64,000 bases of DNA. Source: JAXLWB01 sp046328715 (GTDB lineage Bacteria; Chloroflexota; Anaerolineae; Caldilineales; Caldilineaceae). This document shows positions 42,270 to 50,846 of this stretch, piece by piece (position 1 is the stretch's first letter; each line of letters begins with the position of its first letter). The notes beneath the pieces are model-generated. The model did no database searches, had not been told where the DNA came from, and worked only from the letters and a program-made list of their open reading frames with translations. The position numbers were made by a program, and so were the translations under genes. The stretch spans positions 248,001 through 312,000 of the forward strand of contig JAXLWB010000002.1 in the NCBI GenBank assembly GCA_046328715.1, written 5' to 3'.

Positions 42270-42308
42270 GAGAGTTGGAGCTTGAAAATGAATTGTGCAG
42301 GCAGAGGG

Positions 42309-42369
42309 GTGACAGGGATGACAAGATGACAGGACAAAAATCATCCTGTCATCTTGTCATCCCTTCATC
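42309..42369. repeat. GATGACAR octad hairpin, intercistronic
   Basis: GTGACAGG, GATGACAA, GATGACAG (42309-42332) face CTGTCATC, TTGTCATC, CCTTCATC (42346-42369). It lies between the binding-protein stop and the ATPase start of one operon. Confidence 0.78.
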
Positions 42370-42377
42370 TTGTCCGA

Positions 42378-43427
42378 TCAATAAGGATACTTGTCTACAT
42401 CATCTGCCGTGATATAAAGTGCAGCATTTGCGTAGAGCACGTTCTTGCCCACCAACTTCAGACTCTCGTAGCCAGTGAGGCCCAGATTGGTGCCTTCGCC
42501 GATCTTTTCGCCAGCAATCTGCATCTGCGCCAGCTTATTGCAGGCCTTACCTGCCAACGCAGGATCCCAGCCACCAATGACGTCAATGGCACCGGATTTG
42601 AGCAGATCCTTGGAGAGTGACGGCAAGCTTGTACCAACGACGAAGACCTTGTCCTGCAAGCCAGCTTCTTCAACCGCCTGACCAATCCCTACGACATCGG
42701 TCGATGCACTGCCCTGGAAGCCCTTGATATTGGGATGGGCTTTGAGGATTTCCTTGGCCTTTTCATACGCCTTCTGGGCATCGTCGAAGGTTTCTTGCTT
42801 GTCGGCAACCATCGTCATCTTTGGATAGGCTTCCTTCTGGCGGTTGATGCCACCATCGGCCCATTCGTTGTGGGTCTTGGAGCCGAGGCTACCCACGAAG
42901 ACTGCATATTCGCCCTCTTCGCCCATCAACTTGGCCAGACGATCCATCAAGCCCGCACCAAAGGCGGTGTTGTCAAAGGCCTCGATATCCCAGTTCATGT
43001 TCACTTGGTTGGATGCTTCGTGCGTCACAACGGTGATTCCAGCATCCATTGCCTTCTTCAATACAGGATCCAACTGAGTCGGGTCCATCGGGATGACACA
43101 GAGTGCATTGACTTTTTTGGCAATCAGATCTTCGATGATCGGAATTTGCTTGGCGGCATCGGCTGTATCGGGGCCAACGAGCGAAGCATTGATGCCTGTC
43201 TCCGTGCCAAATTCCTTCACGCCCACTTCCATGCGGTTGAACCAGTCAATGCCTGCAATCTTGACCACAGTGACATAGGTCTGATCGCCTGCGGCTGGAG
43301 CGGCGGCTGCGGGTTTGCTTTCTCCGGCTGCTGGTTGTGCAGGCGCGGCGGGAACTGCTGCTGGACAGGCCGCCAAAATAACGGACAAAACTGTCAACAG
43401 TGCAAACAGTGACAAATACTTCTTCAT
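42378..43427 (-). CDS. Sugar ABC transporter substrate-binding lipoprotein (RhaS/LsrB-like)
   Basis: The 349-residue precursor has a lipobox LAAC ending at Cys21, then an Ala/Pro-rich linker. The mature protein is a type 1 periplasmic binding fold: TYVTVVKIAGIDWFNRMEVG opens it, VNALCVIPMDPTQLDPVLKKA and VVTHEASNQVNMNWDIEAFD follow, and GGWDPALAGKACNKLAQM is close to the end. The DIEAFDN segment is typical of rhamnose/autoinducer-2-type binding proteins, matching the two-permease operon. GGAG precedes ATG 43427. Substrate is inferred, not shown. Confidence 0.92.
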   Translation of the reverse strand: MKKYLSLFALLTVLSVILAACPAAVPAAPAQPAAGESKPAAAAPAAGDQTYVTVVKIAGIDWFNRMEVGVKEFGTETGINASLVGPDTADAAKQIPIIEDLIAKKVNALCVIPMDPTQLDPVLKKAMDAGITVVTHEASNQVNMNWDIEAFDNTAFGAGLMDRLAKLMGEEGEYAVFVGSLGSKTHNEWADGGINRQKEAYPKMTMVADKQETFDDAQKAYEKAKEILKAHPNIKGFQGSASTDVVGIGQAVEEAGLQDKVFVVGTSLPSLSKDLLKSGAIDVIGGWDPALAGKACNKLAQMQIAGEKIGEGTNLGLTGYESLKLVGKNVLYANAALYITADDVDKYPY

Positions 43428-43678
43428 AGCACGATTCTCCTTTGAATTGTAGTGCAAATATGTTTGTAACAATGGGAAGGGTTTGAATAATTGTGCACAG
43501 CGTGAAAATCTATGCAAAGACAAGTATATACCAATTTTTAATAGATAGGAAAACCGGACGCATCAGATTGTTTACGGCAAAGGTGAAAGATCGTTGCCGG
43601 TGCGTTGCCATATGATAGATTTGACAAAAATCGTTAATTTCCTTACAAATTAGCATATAGTTACAACCAACTGACCTC

Positions 43679-43706
43679 TTGACAAATATGTATATATATG
43701 TATAAT
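43679..43706 (+). promoter_or_regulatory. Promoter of brnTA
   Basis: TTGACA (43679-43684) and TATAAT (43701-43706) with a 16-bp spacer, both perfect consensus boxes. A direct repeat ATGTATA lies in the spacer and into the -10. The -10 box falls inside the first codons of brnT as usually read, so the start of that gene must be reconsidered or transcription also comes from elsewhere. Confidence 0.7.
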
Positions 43707-43994
43707 TTAGCTATAGAATTTGAATGGGATGACAACAAAGACCAGATCAATCGCCAGAAACATGGCGTATCGTTTGAGGTGGCCAAACAGATATTCGATG
43801 ATCCCCGTGCACTTCCCTTTGAGGACATCGAACACTCTCAAAAGGAAGCTCGCTATAAGATGATTGGACTATCGAGGGCAGGGCTACTACTGGTCTCATT
43901 TACCTATCGCAAGCGGCGTGTGCGGATCATTTCTGCCAGACGGGCAAATGCCCATCTGCAACGTATGTACGAAAATGATGACTATGACTATTGA
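43698..43994 (+). CDS. brnT: BrnT-type toxin
   Basis: The 98-residue protein matches BrnT, a RelE-like ribonuclease. FEWDDNKDQINRQKHGVSFE is the family start, IFDDPRALPFED follows, and SRAGLLLVSFTYRKRRVRIISAR holds the basic catalytic strand, ending RRANAHLQRMYEND. ATG 43698 overlaps a strong promoter -10 box, so translation may start further in, near codon 6-9 (no ATG available there), or the transcript may begin upstream. It overlaps the antitoxin gene by 20 nt. Confidence 0.9.
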   Translation: MYNLAIEFEWDDNKDQINRQKHGVSFEVAKQIFDDPRALPFEDIEHSQKEARYKMIGLSRAGLLLVSFTYRKRRVRIISARRANAHLQRMYENDDYDY

Positions 43995-44361
43995 AAGAGA
44001 TTCTGAACTAAATGAGGACTTTCAACCTGAAAAGATGAAACGCTTACCACGAGGTGCGTTTCTTGCCAGGCCAGGGGATACCACGAATCCGAAAAAAACT
44101 AAGATACGGGTGACGCTTTATCTAGATTCGGACATCCTGGCCTATTTCAAAGAGCGGGCAGCGGAGCCTAATGCGGCTCCTTATCAGACACAGATCAACA
44201 ATGAATTGCGCAGCGTGCTGGAACGCAACTCGCAAACAGTTGCAGTGGATTACACAAAATTGCTGAACAACCGTAATTTCATTCGCGCCCTGGCTGAGGA
44301 AGTGGCAGAGTATCGTGCAGAATCGGAAAAGCAGACAGAGTCTAAAAAACTGATTAAATAA
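43975..44361 (+). CDS. brnA: BrnA-type antitoxin
   Basis: The 128-residue protein pairs with BrnT. The N-terminal half is acidic and disordered, for toxin binding. The C-terminal half contains a ribbon-helix-helix domain: TKIRVTLYLDSDILAYFKERA then YQTQINNELRSVLE. BrnA represses its own operon. Starts at 43975, 43978 and 43984 are all possible. The protein is longer than most BrnA (about 80-100), with an extra Lys/Glu tail. Confidence 0.88.
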   Translation: MMTMTIERDSELNEDFQPEKMKRLPRGAFLARPGDTTNPKKTKIRVTLYLDSDILAYFKERAAEPNAAPYQTQINNELRSVLERNSQTVAVDYTKLLNNRNFIRALAEEVAEYRAESEKQTESKKLIK

Positions 44362-44410
44362 GGGGCAAATTGCATTTTCACTCTGCAACCTGCCCCCTGC
44401 AACCTGCTCC
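44360..44410. repeat. CTGCNNC heptad array between convergent genes
   Basis: CTGCAAC, CTGCCCC, CTGCAAC, CTGCTCC run without gaps at 44383-44410. AGGGGCAAATTGCA at 44361-44374 forms a partial complementary arm. It bridges the brnA stop and the stop of the convergent DUF2270 gene. Confidence 0.65.
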
Positions 44411-44411
44411 C

Positions 44412-45506
44412 CTACCCCATTGCCTGAAAGCCGCGGCCAACGATTTCCTGCGCCGGAGCGACGATAACAAAGGCATTGTCGTCTTCAGCTTTGACAATCG
44501 ACTTGAGTTTGGGCATTTCGGTAACGGTGGCCGCGCAAAGTAGAACCCGGGTAGCATTGTTGGTATACATGCCAACGCCATCCAGGCCAGTCACGCCACG
44601 CCGCAGTTCACGCATGATACGGTCGGCGATCGGTTGCGGTTTGCTGGAAATCACAAAGGCAAGCAGTTGCTTGCGGCGACGGGTTTGCAGATTAGGACGC
44701 CCTGCCCCGTTGAGTTGACTGGCGTTCCCGCTTTCTCGCACTTCAAATGAATCCCAAACCCGATTCAGGATCGGGACATCATCGCCCCATTTTCCTAACA
44801 CTTCGCCTTCTGCCTGTTGCAATCCAGCGGTAAAAATCGCTACAAAAAAGAGAAATCCATTGTAGATCAAACCAGTAGCCAACATCACCCAGCCTGGAAT
44901 CGGCCCCAAGGCCGAACGATCGACAAATTCAACTAGAGTTTGGGCTGCCGTAGGATGCAAGAAGCTCTTTAACATCCACGCTCCACCTAAAATAATGAAA
45001 ATCCAGATATAGTTACGGCGCAATCTACGTCCAATCGCCTCCAACATGCTGATCGGGAAGTCGGGCTGTAAGAGACTTTCGGCCAGATTTTCCGCCCAAT
45101 CGGGGCTGGGTTGAAAGGGCGGAACAAGCATGTTGGCGAAAAAGTCAGTCTCCATCAGACGCAATCGATGGCTCCACAATTCGTAGTAGCGATAGCGCCG
45201 CGCTTCCATACACAAGAAGAGCGTCACCAACATCGTATTGAGGATCAAGACTCCATAGTGATTGTTGGGCGAGGAGAGTGCAAAGGAAATCGCCGCGCCT
45301 GTCGTGACAACGGCCCAGTTCGTCGTTGTATCCAAGCGCTGACGCCAGACATTGGCCCGCTGCACTTCGGCGCGGTAGAAATGAACCATGGCAGTGTTGA
45401 ATTCAGCGGGGCGCATCTGATAACCACGAAAAGTCCATACCGGATCTGTACCCGAAGGTCCCGCCACGCCCGGTCCACTATTGGGAGGTTGCGTTTGTCC
45501 TAACAT
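44412..45506 (-). CDS. DUF2270 membrane protein fused to a DUF2179 domain
   Basis: The 364-residue protein starts with a DUF2270 region (FNTAMVHFYRAEVQRANVWRQ then WAVVTTGAAISFAL; ARRYRYYELWSHRLRLMETD). It has about four transmembrane helices, the last near 190-235. The C-terminal 90 residues form a DUF2179-type module (GVGMYTNNATRVLLCAATVT then LKSIVKAEDDNAFVIV), which in YitT proteins is a cytoplasmic ligand-binding ferredoxin fold. The combination suggests a membrane protein with a regulatory domain. Function unknown. The start lies after an octad hairpin. Confidence 0.85.
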   Translation of the reverse strand: MLGQTQPPNSGPGVAGPSGTDPVWTFRGYQMRPAEFNTAMVHFYRAEVQRANVWRQRLDTTTNWAVVTTGAAISFALSSPNNHYGVLILNTMLVTLFLCMEARRYRYYELWSHRLRLMETDFFANMLVPPFQPSPDWAENLAESLLQPDFPISMLEAIGRRLRRNYIWIFIILGGAWMLKSFLHPTAAQTLVEFVDRSALGPIPGWVMLATGLIYNGFLFFVAIFTAGLQQAEGEVLGKWGDDVPILNRVWDSFEVRESGNASQLNGAGRPNLQTRRRKQLLAFVISSKPQPIADRIMRELRRGVTGLDGVGMYTNNATRVLLCAATVTEMPKLKSIVKAEDDNAFVIVAPAQEIVGRGFQAMG

Positions 45507-45542
45507 AGAATGAAGTACCTGTTTAGAGAAATGATAGTGAAT

Positions 45543-45605
45543 CAGTGAGTCAGTTGGTCAGTAGGCAGGGGGTCATTTGTCGCCTTACTGTCCTACTGTC
45601 CCACG
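45543..45605. repeat. CAGTRRGW octad hairpin
   Basis: CAGTGAGT, CAGTTGGT, CAGTAGGC at 45543-45566 and a mirrored arm TTACTGTCCTACTGTCCCAC at 45586-45605. It separates two divergent genes (DUF2270 and the peroxidase-like gene), so it sits in their promoter region, not only at gene ends. Confidence 0.7.
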
Positions 45606-45626
45606 AACCAACTACAAAGGCCGCCG

Positions 45627-46211
45627 ATGACAATTCAACTCAACGCATCTGAGCGTTTCACCTGGTTGGAGATGCCAGGTGAAGCTGTACAAGATGAACG
45701 AATGCTGAAGCTCTTTGCCAAAGCCAAACAAGTGCTCGGTTTTGTTCCGAATGTCTTTCTTGGTTATACCATTCGCCCTACACACTTTTCGCCTTGGTTT
45801 AGCCATTTTCGCGAGGTAACTGAAGGGGAATCAGAACTTTCACGCGCCGAGCGAGAGATGATTTCAGTGGTAGTCTCTTCACACAATCACTGTCTCTACT
45901 GCCTGGTCAGCCACGGAGCGGAGTTGCGCCGACTCTTGGACGATCCGATTCTCGGGGATCGCATCACCCTTGACTACCGACGAGCCGGATTGGATGAACG
46001 GACAACCACCATGCTCGACTACGCACTGAAAATCACAGCCCACCCTGTTGATTGCACGGAAGAAGACATTCAAAAGCTCCGCAACCTTGGCTTTTCCGAT
46101 CAGGCGATCTTCGATATTGCCGAGGTCGCAGCCATGTTCAACTATACCAATCGGCTGGCACTGGCAACTGGGATGCTGCCCAACCGAGAGTACCATGCAA
46201 TGGCTCGGTAA
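45627..46211 (+). CDS. Peroxidase-related AhpD-like protein
   Basis: The 194-residue helical protein belongs to the carboxymuconolactone decarboxylase/AhpD superfamily, uncharacterised peroxidase-related subgroup. The redox site is HNHCLYCLVSHGAEL with Cys89, Cys92 and His96. The upstream Glu in LSRAEREMISVV and the motif MFNYTNRLALATGM are also typical. It probably reduces peroxides with thiols. ATG 45627 is preceded by AAAGG. Monocistronic. Confidence 0.9.
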   Translation: MTIQLNASERFTWLEMPGEAVQDERMLKLFAKAKQVLGFVPNVFLGYTIRPTHFSPWFSHFREVTEGESELSRAEREMISVVVSSHNHCLYCLVSHGAELRRLLDDPILGDRITLDYRRAGLDERTTTMLDYALKITAHPVDCTEEDIQKLRNLGFSDQAIFDIAEVAAMFNYTNRLALATGMLPNREYHAMAR

Positions 46212-46212
46212 A

Positions 46213-46259
46213 AACTTGCGGATTGCGGATTGAATACGATAATCCACAATCCGCAAGTT
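46213..46259. repeat. TTGCGGA heptad hairpin between convergent genes
   Basis: The arms 46213-46231 and 46241-46259 pair over 19 positions with one mismatch around a 9-nt loop. The left arm reads as TTGCGGA repeated twice plus TTG. It fills the entire gap between two convergent stops and is likely a bidirectional terminator. Confidence 0.75.
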
Positions 46260-46261
46260 GG

Positions 46262-48070
46262 TTACCTCACATTCCAGAACAGATACATACCGGCCAATGT
46301 CCCGCAAAAGGTAAGCACCATCATCCAAACACCGACGCGCAAGAAGTCCCGGCCACTATAGCCACCAGGACTCATCATCAAGACGTTGACGGGATGAGCC
46401 AGGGGCGTCAAAAAGGCGGCTGAACAGGCGATTGCCACTGCCACACCCACTGCTTGGGCATTCATACCGGTGTTAAGCGCAGTCGTTACCGCAATTGGCC
46501 CCATGATCAATGCGGAAACTTGACCACCGATAATCTGTGTCACAAACGCAGTTAACAGAAAAAGCCCACCAATCAAGGCAAACGAGCCAAAGGGTGAAAG
46601 TAACGTAACCAGTGTGTGACCAATCTTCTCCGCTAACCCTGTGTTGACCAGAGCCAGGCTGATCGGCAACATCCCTGCGATCAAAAAAATAACGCGCCAA
46701 CTGATTGAGCGATAGGCTTCATCCAGGTTAATACAGCCTGTGAATGCCAAAGCCGCAACGCCGAGCAGCATCGCCTCCGAGGTAGGGATCAACTCGATAA
46801 TCGAAATCAACAAGACCAACGCCGTGATGATCAGCGCGATGCGCGCTTTATGTGGAATCGGCGGGCGGGCGGCATGGCTGCTCTGAAGCACGATAAAGTC
46901 AGGATCTTTGGTGAGTCTGCGAATGTTTTGTGGAGTTCCCACCATGAGCAGGGCGTCACCTACTTCGAGTGGCATTTTGCCCACATCGGTGCGGTAACTT
47001 CTCTCTTTGCGCCACAGAGCCACACCGGTGATCTCATACTTTTTGCGAAAATCCAACTCGGCCAACGTCTTGCCAATTGCCTTTGAGCGGGGTGGAATGA
47101 TCAGTTCCGTCAGATCAACCACATACTCATGTCCATCCTCAAGCCTTCCATCCGAGCGACCAATTTCCACGTTAAATTCATGCAATTGCTGCACTCGCTC
47201 TTCACGCCCCGCGATCAGCAACACATCACCCTCTTGCAACACCAGGCTTGGAGCCGGCGAGAAAATCGCTTGATGACCCCGCCAGATGGCAGCAACGGTG
47301 ATTCCAAGAGTAGCCCCGAATTTGCTTTCACTGAGGCTCTTGCCAGCCAATCGACAGTTGTGCTTGATGATCACTTCCCAGAGGCGATCGCTGAGCTGAT
47401 AGGTTTCCGATAGGCGCTGCGAAAGCATGTTCGCGCTTGCTTCCTTTACGGCTGTTTCATGGCTAGGCAACAATTTGCGTCCCCACACGCTCATAAAGAA
47501 CAGTGTGATGAGGACGATCAAGCCGCCGGTTGGCACAAAATCGATCATGCCCAGCGAACTCTGCCCTTGGTCGCGCAGAATTGTACTTAGGATGATGTTG
47601 GCGGTTGTGAAATAAGTCGCCATACCGCCGACCAAGGTACCGAAGGCTAGCGGCATCAGCAGTTTTGAAGGTGGAACATTTGATTCACGGCTGACTTGCA
47701 CCGCGGCTGGCAACAACACAGCACCCGCAGCGACATTATTCATCAACAGAGAAAGTGCGGCACCCGCTCCCATGAAGAGAACGATCAAGCGTGCCTCCGA
47801 CCCACCGCCGATCTCGCGCAGACGGTCGGCGATCCACTGTACCGTACCCGTCCGTTCCAGCGTTTCGGTAATAATAAAGAGGCAAATAATCGTGATGACA
47901 ACCGAACGGCTAAAACCAGAAAGCGCATCCTGATAGGTCACAACGCCAGTCAGCGGCATCAACCCCATCAGCAAGATCGCCAGCAGATCTGCGCGAAAAC
48001 GTTCAGTGACCAGAACAACCATCGTGGCGGCGATGATGGCGATCAGTATCCATTCCTGTGATGATAACAT
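46262..48070 (-). CDS. SLC13-family permease with two TrkA-C domains
   Basis: The 602-residue protein has about 10-12 transmembrane helices split around residues 200-400. Two RCK/TrkA-C ligand-binding domains lie there (near 225-295, with VLLIAGREERVQQLHEFNV, and near 310-375, with ALLMVGTPQNIRRL). The first half has SMNNVAAGAVLLPAAV, close to the substrate-binding motif NNVAA of divalent-anion symporters. It likely takes up sulfate or dicarboxylates. ATG 48070 or a GTG four codons before it may be the start. Its promoter would lie in the 150 bp before the cyclophilin stop. Confidence 0.9.
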   Translation of the reverse strand: MLSSQEWILIAIIAATMVVLVTERFRADLLAILLMGLMPLTGVVTYQDALSGFSRSVVITIICLFIITETLERTGTVQWIADRLREIGGGSEARLIVLFMGAGAALSLLMNNVAAGAVLLPAAVQVSRESNVPPSKLLMPLAFGTLVGGMATYFTTANIILSTILRDQGQSSLGMIDFVPTGGLIVLITLFFMSVWGRKLLPSHETAVKEASANMLSQRLSETYQLSDRLWEVIIKHNCRLAGKSLSESKFGATLGITVAAIWRGHQAIFSPAPSLVLQEGDVLLIAGREERVQQLHEFNVEIGRSDGRLEDGHEYVVDLTELIIPPRSKAIGKTLAELDFRKKYEITGVALWRKERSYRTDVGKMPLEVGDALLMVGTPQNIRRLTKDPDFIVLQSSHAARPPIPHKARIALIITALVLLISIIELIPTSEAMLLGVAALAFTGCINLDEAYRSISWRVIFLIAGMLPISLALVNTGLAEKIGHTLVTLLSPFGSFALIGGLFLLTAFVTQIIGGQVSALIMGPIAVTTALNTGMNAQAVGVAVAIACSAAFLTPLAHPVNVLMMSPGGYSGRDFLRVGVWMMVLTFCGTLAGMYLFWNVR

Positions 48071-48234
48071 TTGAAAATGCACTCAAGAGACTGGCTATTG
48101 TCAACAATTGGCAGTGGAAATTATACTTTTCATTTTCGATCTGGTGTAGTTTGCAACGTAGGCACACGTTTGTCCAAAATCATCTACACCCGATGTCTGT
48201 CCCTAGCACTAGAACGTACCTTGTGCCACAAAGG

Positions 48235-48780
48235 TCAATTGGATGGCGTTTGATGATGGTCCAATCTAGAAATTTGTTGAATCACAACAGGCGGAGTCAA
48301 GGTCTGCGCTTCGAGCGGGTACTTGTTGATCCCTTTAACCACGTCCATTCCACTCGTCACTCGACCGAAGGCGGCGAATCCTTGTCCATCCGGGTTACGC
48401 ATACCGCCAAAGTCGAGCGAGGGCTGATCATTGATGCAGATAAAGAAATCGCCCTGCGCCGAATCGGGTGCGAAACGTGCCATCGAGATTGCACCGTCCA
48501 GGTGACGCAGCCCAGTCACAGTGGTTCGTTCCAGCGCAATCGGGTCAAACTTCTGCTGCTCCTTGTCTGCCCGCACTGTTGCTTGGATCACCTCGATCTT
48601 GATCTCGTTGTTGGGCTGATTGTCGGGATCGAGGACACAGATGCGCCAGAATTTGCCGCCTGTGTAATAGCCAGCATCCACATAGCGCAGAAAGTTGGCA
48701 ACCGTGATCGGCGCTTTGTCGGGATAGAGTTCGGCGTGGATGTCGCCAAGTTGAGTGGAGATGAGAATCGCAATCGTCAT
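48235..48780 (-). CDS. Cyclophilin-type peptidyl-prolyl isomerase
   Basis: The 181-residue cytoplasmic protein has the cyclophilin core: LGDIHAELYPDKAPITVANFLRYV at the start, GAISMARFAPDSAQGDFFICI in the middle and FGRVTSGMDVVKGI near the end. The catalytic Arg of bacterial cyclophilins corresponds to Arg46 in FWRIC. Glutamine and phenylalanine residues of the pocket (GDFFI) are present. GAGGT precedes the ATG. It begins 3 nt after the stop of the aminoglycoside-phosphotransferase-like gene, so they are cotranscribed. Confidence 0.92.
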   Translation of the reverse strand: MTIAILISTQLGDIHAELYPDKAPITVANFLRYVDAGYYTGGKFWRICVLDPDNQPNNEIKIEVIQATVRADKEQQKFDPIALERTTVTGLRHLDGAISMARFAPDSAQGDFFICINDQPSLDFGGMRNPDGQGFAAFGRVTSGMDVVKGINKYPLEAQTLTPPVVIQQISRLDHHQTPSN

Positions 48781-48782
48781 AG

Positions 48783-49802
48783 TTACCTCAAAATTCCTTC
48801 GCTGAGCCGCTCGATATGCTCGTTCAAATGTTGAGAATAGTAGTGTAGGGTGTGGTATTCAGCTTCTAGAAATGGATCAACTCGTGGATTATTCGCTAGA
48901 TAGTGTTCTTCTTCCACCCATAGCGAAAGCAACTTGTCGAAATAGCGCGCACGCCAGACCGTTTCAAATTCGCTCCGCTGGATCGGATAGAAATCGTGAT
49001 AATGTTGTAAAAAGCAGCGAGCCTTTTCGTAGTTCTCGGCTGAGAAAACTGCCTTGAAGTTTTCAGGATTGGCAAAACAGATAAATTCAATCGCTCGCAC
49101 TAATTCCAAGCCGCGATGGATCACCCGTGTTAGTTCCCAATCAAAGACATGGCTTACTCGGTCTGCTGCATCAAAAAAGAGATTGGTATCCTGGTAATCG
49201 CCATGCACAAGATGATCGCTGAGTAGATCGATCTTGCTAAATTCATTCCGATGGTGCTCCACCAACTTCAACTTGCTCTGAATAGTTGCAAGCGCAAGCT
49301 GGTCAAATTCTGTCATTGGCGATTCAGCGATCTTTGCCAGGATGAATTGTGAAGTTTCGTCAAAATGGGATGGATTGCTGACTGCCGGCCTCGCTTTTAC
49401 ATGGGATACAGATGCATTTTTTCCTGACCGGTGGATCAATCCCAATACAGCAGCACTGGTTTCAAGTGCCTTGGCTGGAAAACTGCCACGCTTCAACTGG
49501 CGACCCTCAATATAGGGAAAGAGTGCATAATAACGTTGTTCAAATTCAAAAAAACTGGCACCAGATTGAGTTTTGATAGGAAGAATCACTGGCACTCCAG
49601 CAGCAGCAAAGAAGAATTTAGCTTCGTGCACTGCGGCCACGTTTTCCAATTGCGTAAATCTATATTGCTTCAGAAAGTACTGATTGGCCGCAGACTCCAG
49701 GACAAAGTTGCGACTCAGAAAGCCACGAGCAACCGACTGTGCGGGGGAACACAGAGCGATGCCATAGTGTTGGGTAACGATCTCAGCAAGCGTGGTATTC
49801 AT
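48783..49802 (-). CDS. Aminoglycoside phosphotransferase-family kinase (homoserine kinase II-like)
   Basis: The 339-residue kinase has the APH/choline-kinase fold. The lysine is in YFLKQYRF, the catalytic loop is HLVHGDYQDTNLFF and the metal motif VFDWELT. The large N-lobe with KFFFAAAGVPVILPI recalls ThrB2/SrkA-like enzymes. Substrate unknown: stress kinase and small-molecule kinase are both possible. ATG 49802 follows the DNA glycosylase stop by 4 nt, forming the operon glycosylase, kinase, cyclophilin. Confidence 0.85.
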   Translation of the reverse strand: MNTTLAEIVTQHYGIALCSPAQSVARGFLSRNFVLESAANQYFLKQYRFTQLENVAAVHEAKFFFAAAGVPVILPIKTQSGASFFEFEQRYYALFPYIEGRQLKRGSFPAKALETSAAVLGLIHRSGKNASVSHVKARPAVSNPSHFDETSQFILAKIAESPMTEFDQLALATIQSKLKLVEHHRNEFSKIDLLSDHLVHGDYQDTNLFFDAADRVSHVFDWELTRVIHRGLELVRAIEFICFANPENFKAVFSAENYEKARCFLQHYHDFYPIQRSEFETVWRARYFDKLLSLWVEEEHYLANNPRVDPFLEAEYHTLHYYSQHLNEHIERLSEGILR

Positions 49803-49806
49803 GGGT

Positions 49807-50721
49807 TCAGCCAGCGGCACGCAGGTAATGCATCCAATAGCCCTGCCAAGGGCCATAACCGGCTGCGATGCGATTGATATCGGGCTCGGTCAAAGGTTTT
49901 CCAGCATTATAAACCTTTTCGACTGCCTGGCTAAACTGTTTGATGTTGGGCATGGCTGTATCCATTCGTCCCAGACCACGCAGCATGACAAAAGATGCGG
50001 CAAATGGACCAAAGCCACGAATCGCACGGAGCCACTGCTCCACTTCCACAGCGGGTGCATGGCGCAGCCATTGCTCGTCAATGCCATCAAAGGCAGTGAT
50101 GACGTGACGCAGATACTCGGCCTTTTGACGGTTGGCAATCAGACTTTCTAGTTCGTCCACACTCGCTGTTGCCATATCGGAGGGAGATGGGAATGGCCAC
50201 AACGTTTCTCCTTGGACTTCAATGCTCTGGCTATAGCGCTCGATCAAGCTACGTTTCATCTTGGCTGCCAAGGGGATCGGATTACGTTGCGTCAATACGG
50301 CCCAACAGCCATTTTCGAAAGGTGTTAAAAACTTCACCTGGTGGTAACCGTAGAGTCGCCGCATAATTGGCGCAAAGGCAGGATCGTTCTGGGCGATGGC
50401 ATAAAAGGGGCCAAGCTCGTCGTGCAGGCTGAGAAAGAACTCAATTCGATCCACGATCTGAGCTTGGATTGAGGCCAGTGCGTCGGAAGACGCCAAGTTT
50501 GTATAGATTTCGTAATGCAGGACTGGCTTGTCTACCTGACCCGAAGCCCAAACGCGAAAGGCCACCGCCTGACCTGCAAGCATCACCGCTTTGGTCATGC
50601 TCTGGTTGGCGATGATCTGTTCACCACGGGTTGGTTTAAACTCGCCCACGAATTGTAGCGATTTCGAAAAATCAAAGGGCGGCATTGGGGTCAATTCCCC
50701 AGTGAAAAGTGGTTTGTGCAT
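49807..50721 (-). CDS. AlkA-like DNA-3-methyladenine glycosylase (HhH-GPD)
   Basis: The 304-residue protein has the AlkA layout: an N-terminal beta domain, then helices. The helix-hairpin-helix is LRAIRGFGPFAASFVMLRGLG, with the catalytic Asp in GRMDTAMPN near 240. It would excise alkylated bases. The GPD motif is partly altered, so the substrate range could differ. GAGGT precedes ATG 50721. It is the first gene of a three-gene operon, with an octad hairpin upstream. Confidence 0.85.
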   Translation of the reverse strand: MHKPLFTGELTPMPPFDFSKSLQFVGEFKPTRGEQIIANQSMTKAVMLAGQAVAFRVWASGQVDKPVLHYEIYTNLASSDALASIQAQIVDRIEFFLSLHDELGPFYAIAQNDPAFAPIMRRLYGYHQVKFLTPFENGCWAVLTQRNPIPLAAKMKRSLIERYSQSIEVQGETLWPFPSPSDMATASVDELESLIANRQKAEYLRHVITAFDGIDEQWLRHAPAVEVEQWLRAIRGFGPFAASFVMLRGLGRMDTAMPNIKQFSQAVEKVYNAGKPLTEPDINRIAAGYGPWQGYWMHYLRAAG

Positions 50722-50768
50722 AGATACCTCACACTCCATCCAATTACGTTAGAAATTACCAAGTACTT

Positions 50769-50841
50769 CAGTAGGACAGTAGGACAGTGGGTCAGTCTCG
50801 TATTCACTGCCTCACTGTCTCACTGATTCACTGTCTTACTG
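50769..50841. repeat. CAGTRRGW octad hairpin
   Basis: Left arm CAGTAGGA, CAGTAGGA, CAGTGGGT, CAGT (50769-50796). Right arm 50805-50841 is the complement of CAGTAAGA, CAGTGAAT, CAGTGAGA, CAGTGAGG. It ends 6 nt before the VOC gene stop. Confidence 0.8.
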
Positions 50842-50846
50842 GGGAT

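Noticed and set aside
33774..44361. VapBC and BrnTA as evidence for a genomic island or prophage
   Set aside because: No integrase, phage gene, tRNA or attachment repeat is nearby, and composition of the flanking genes looks uniform.
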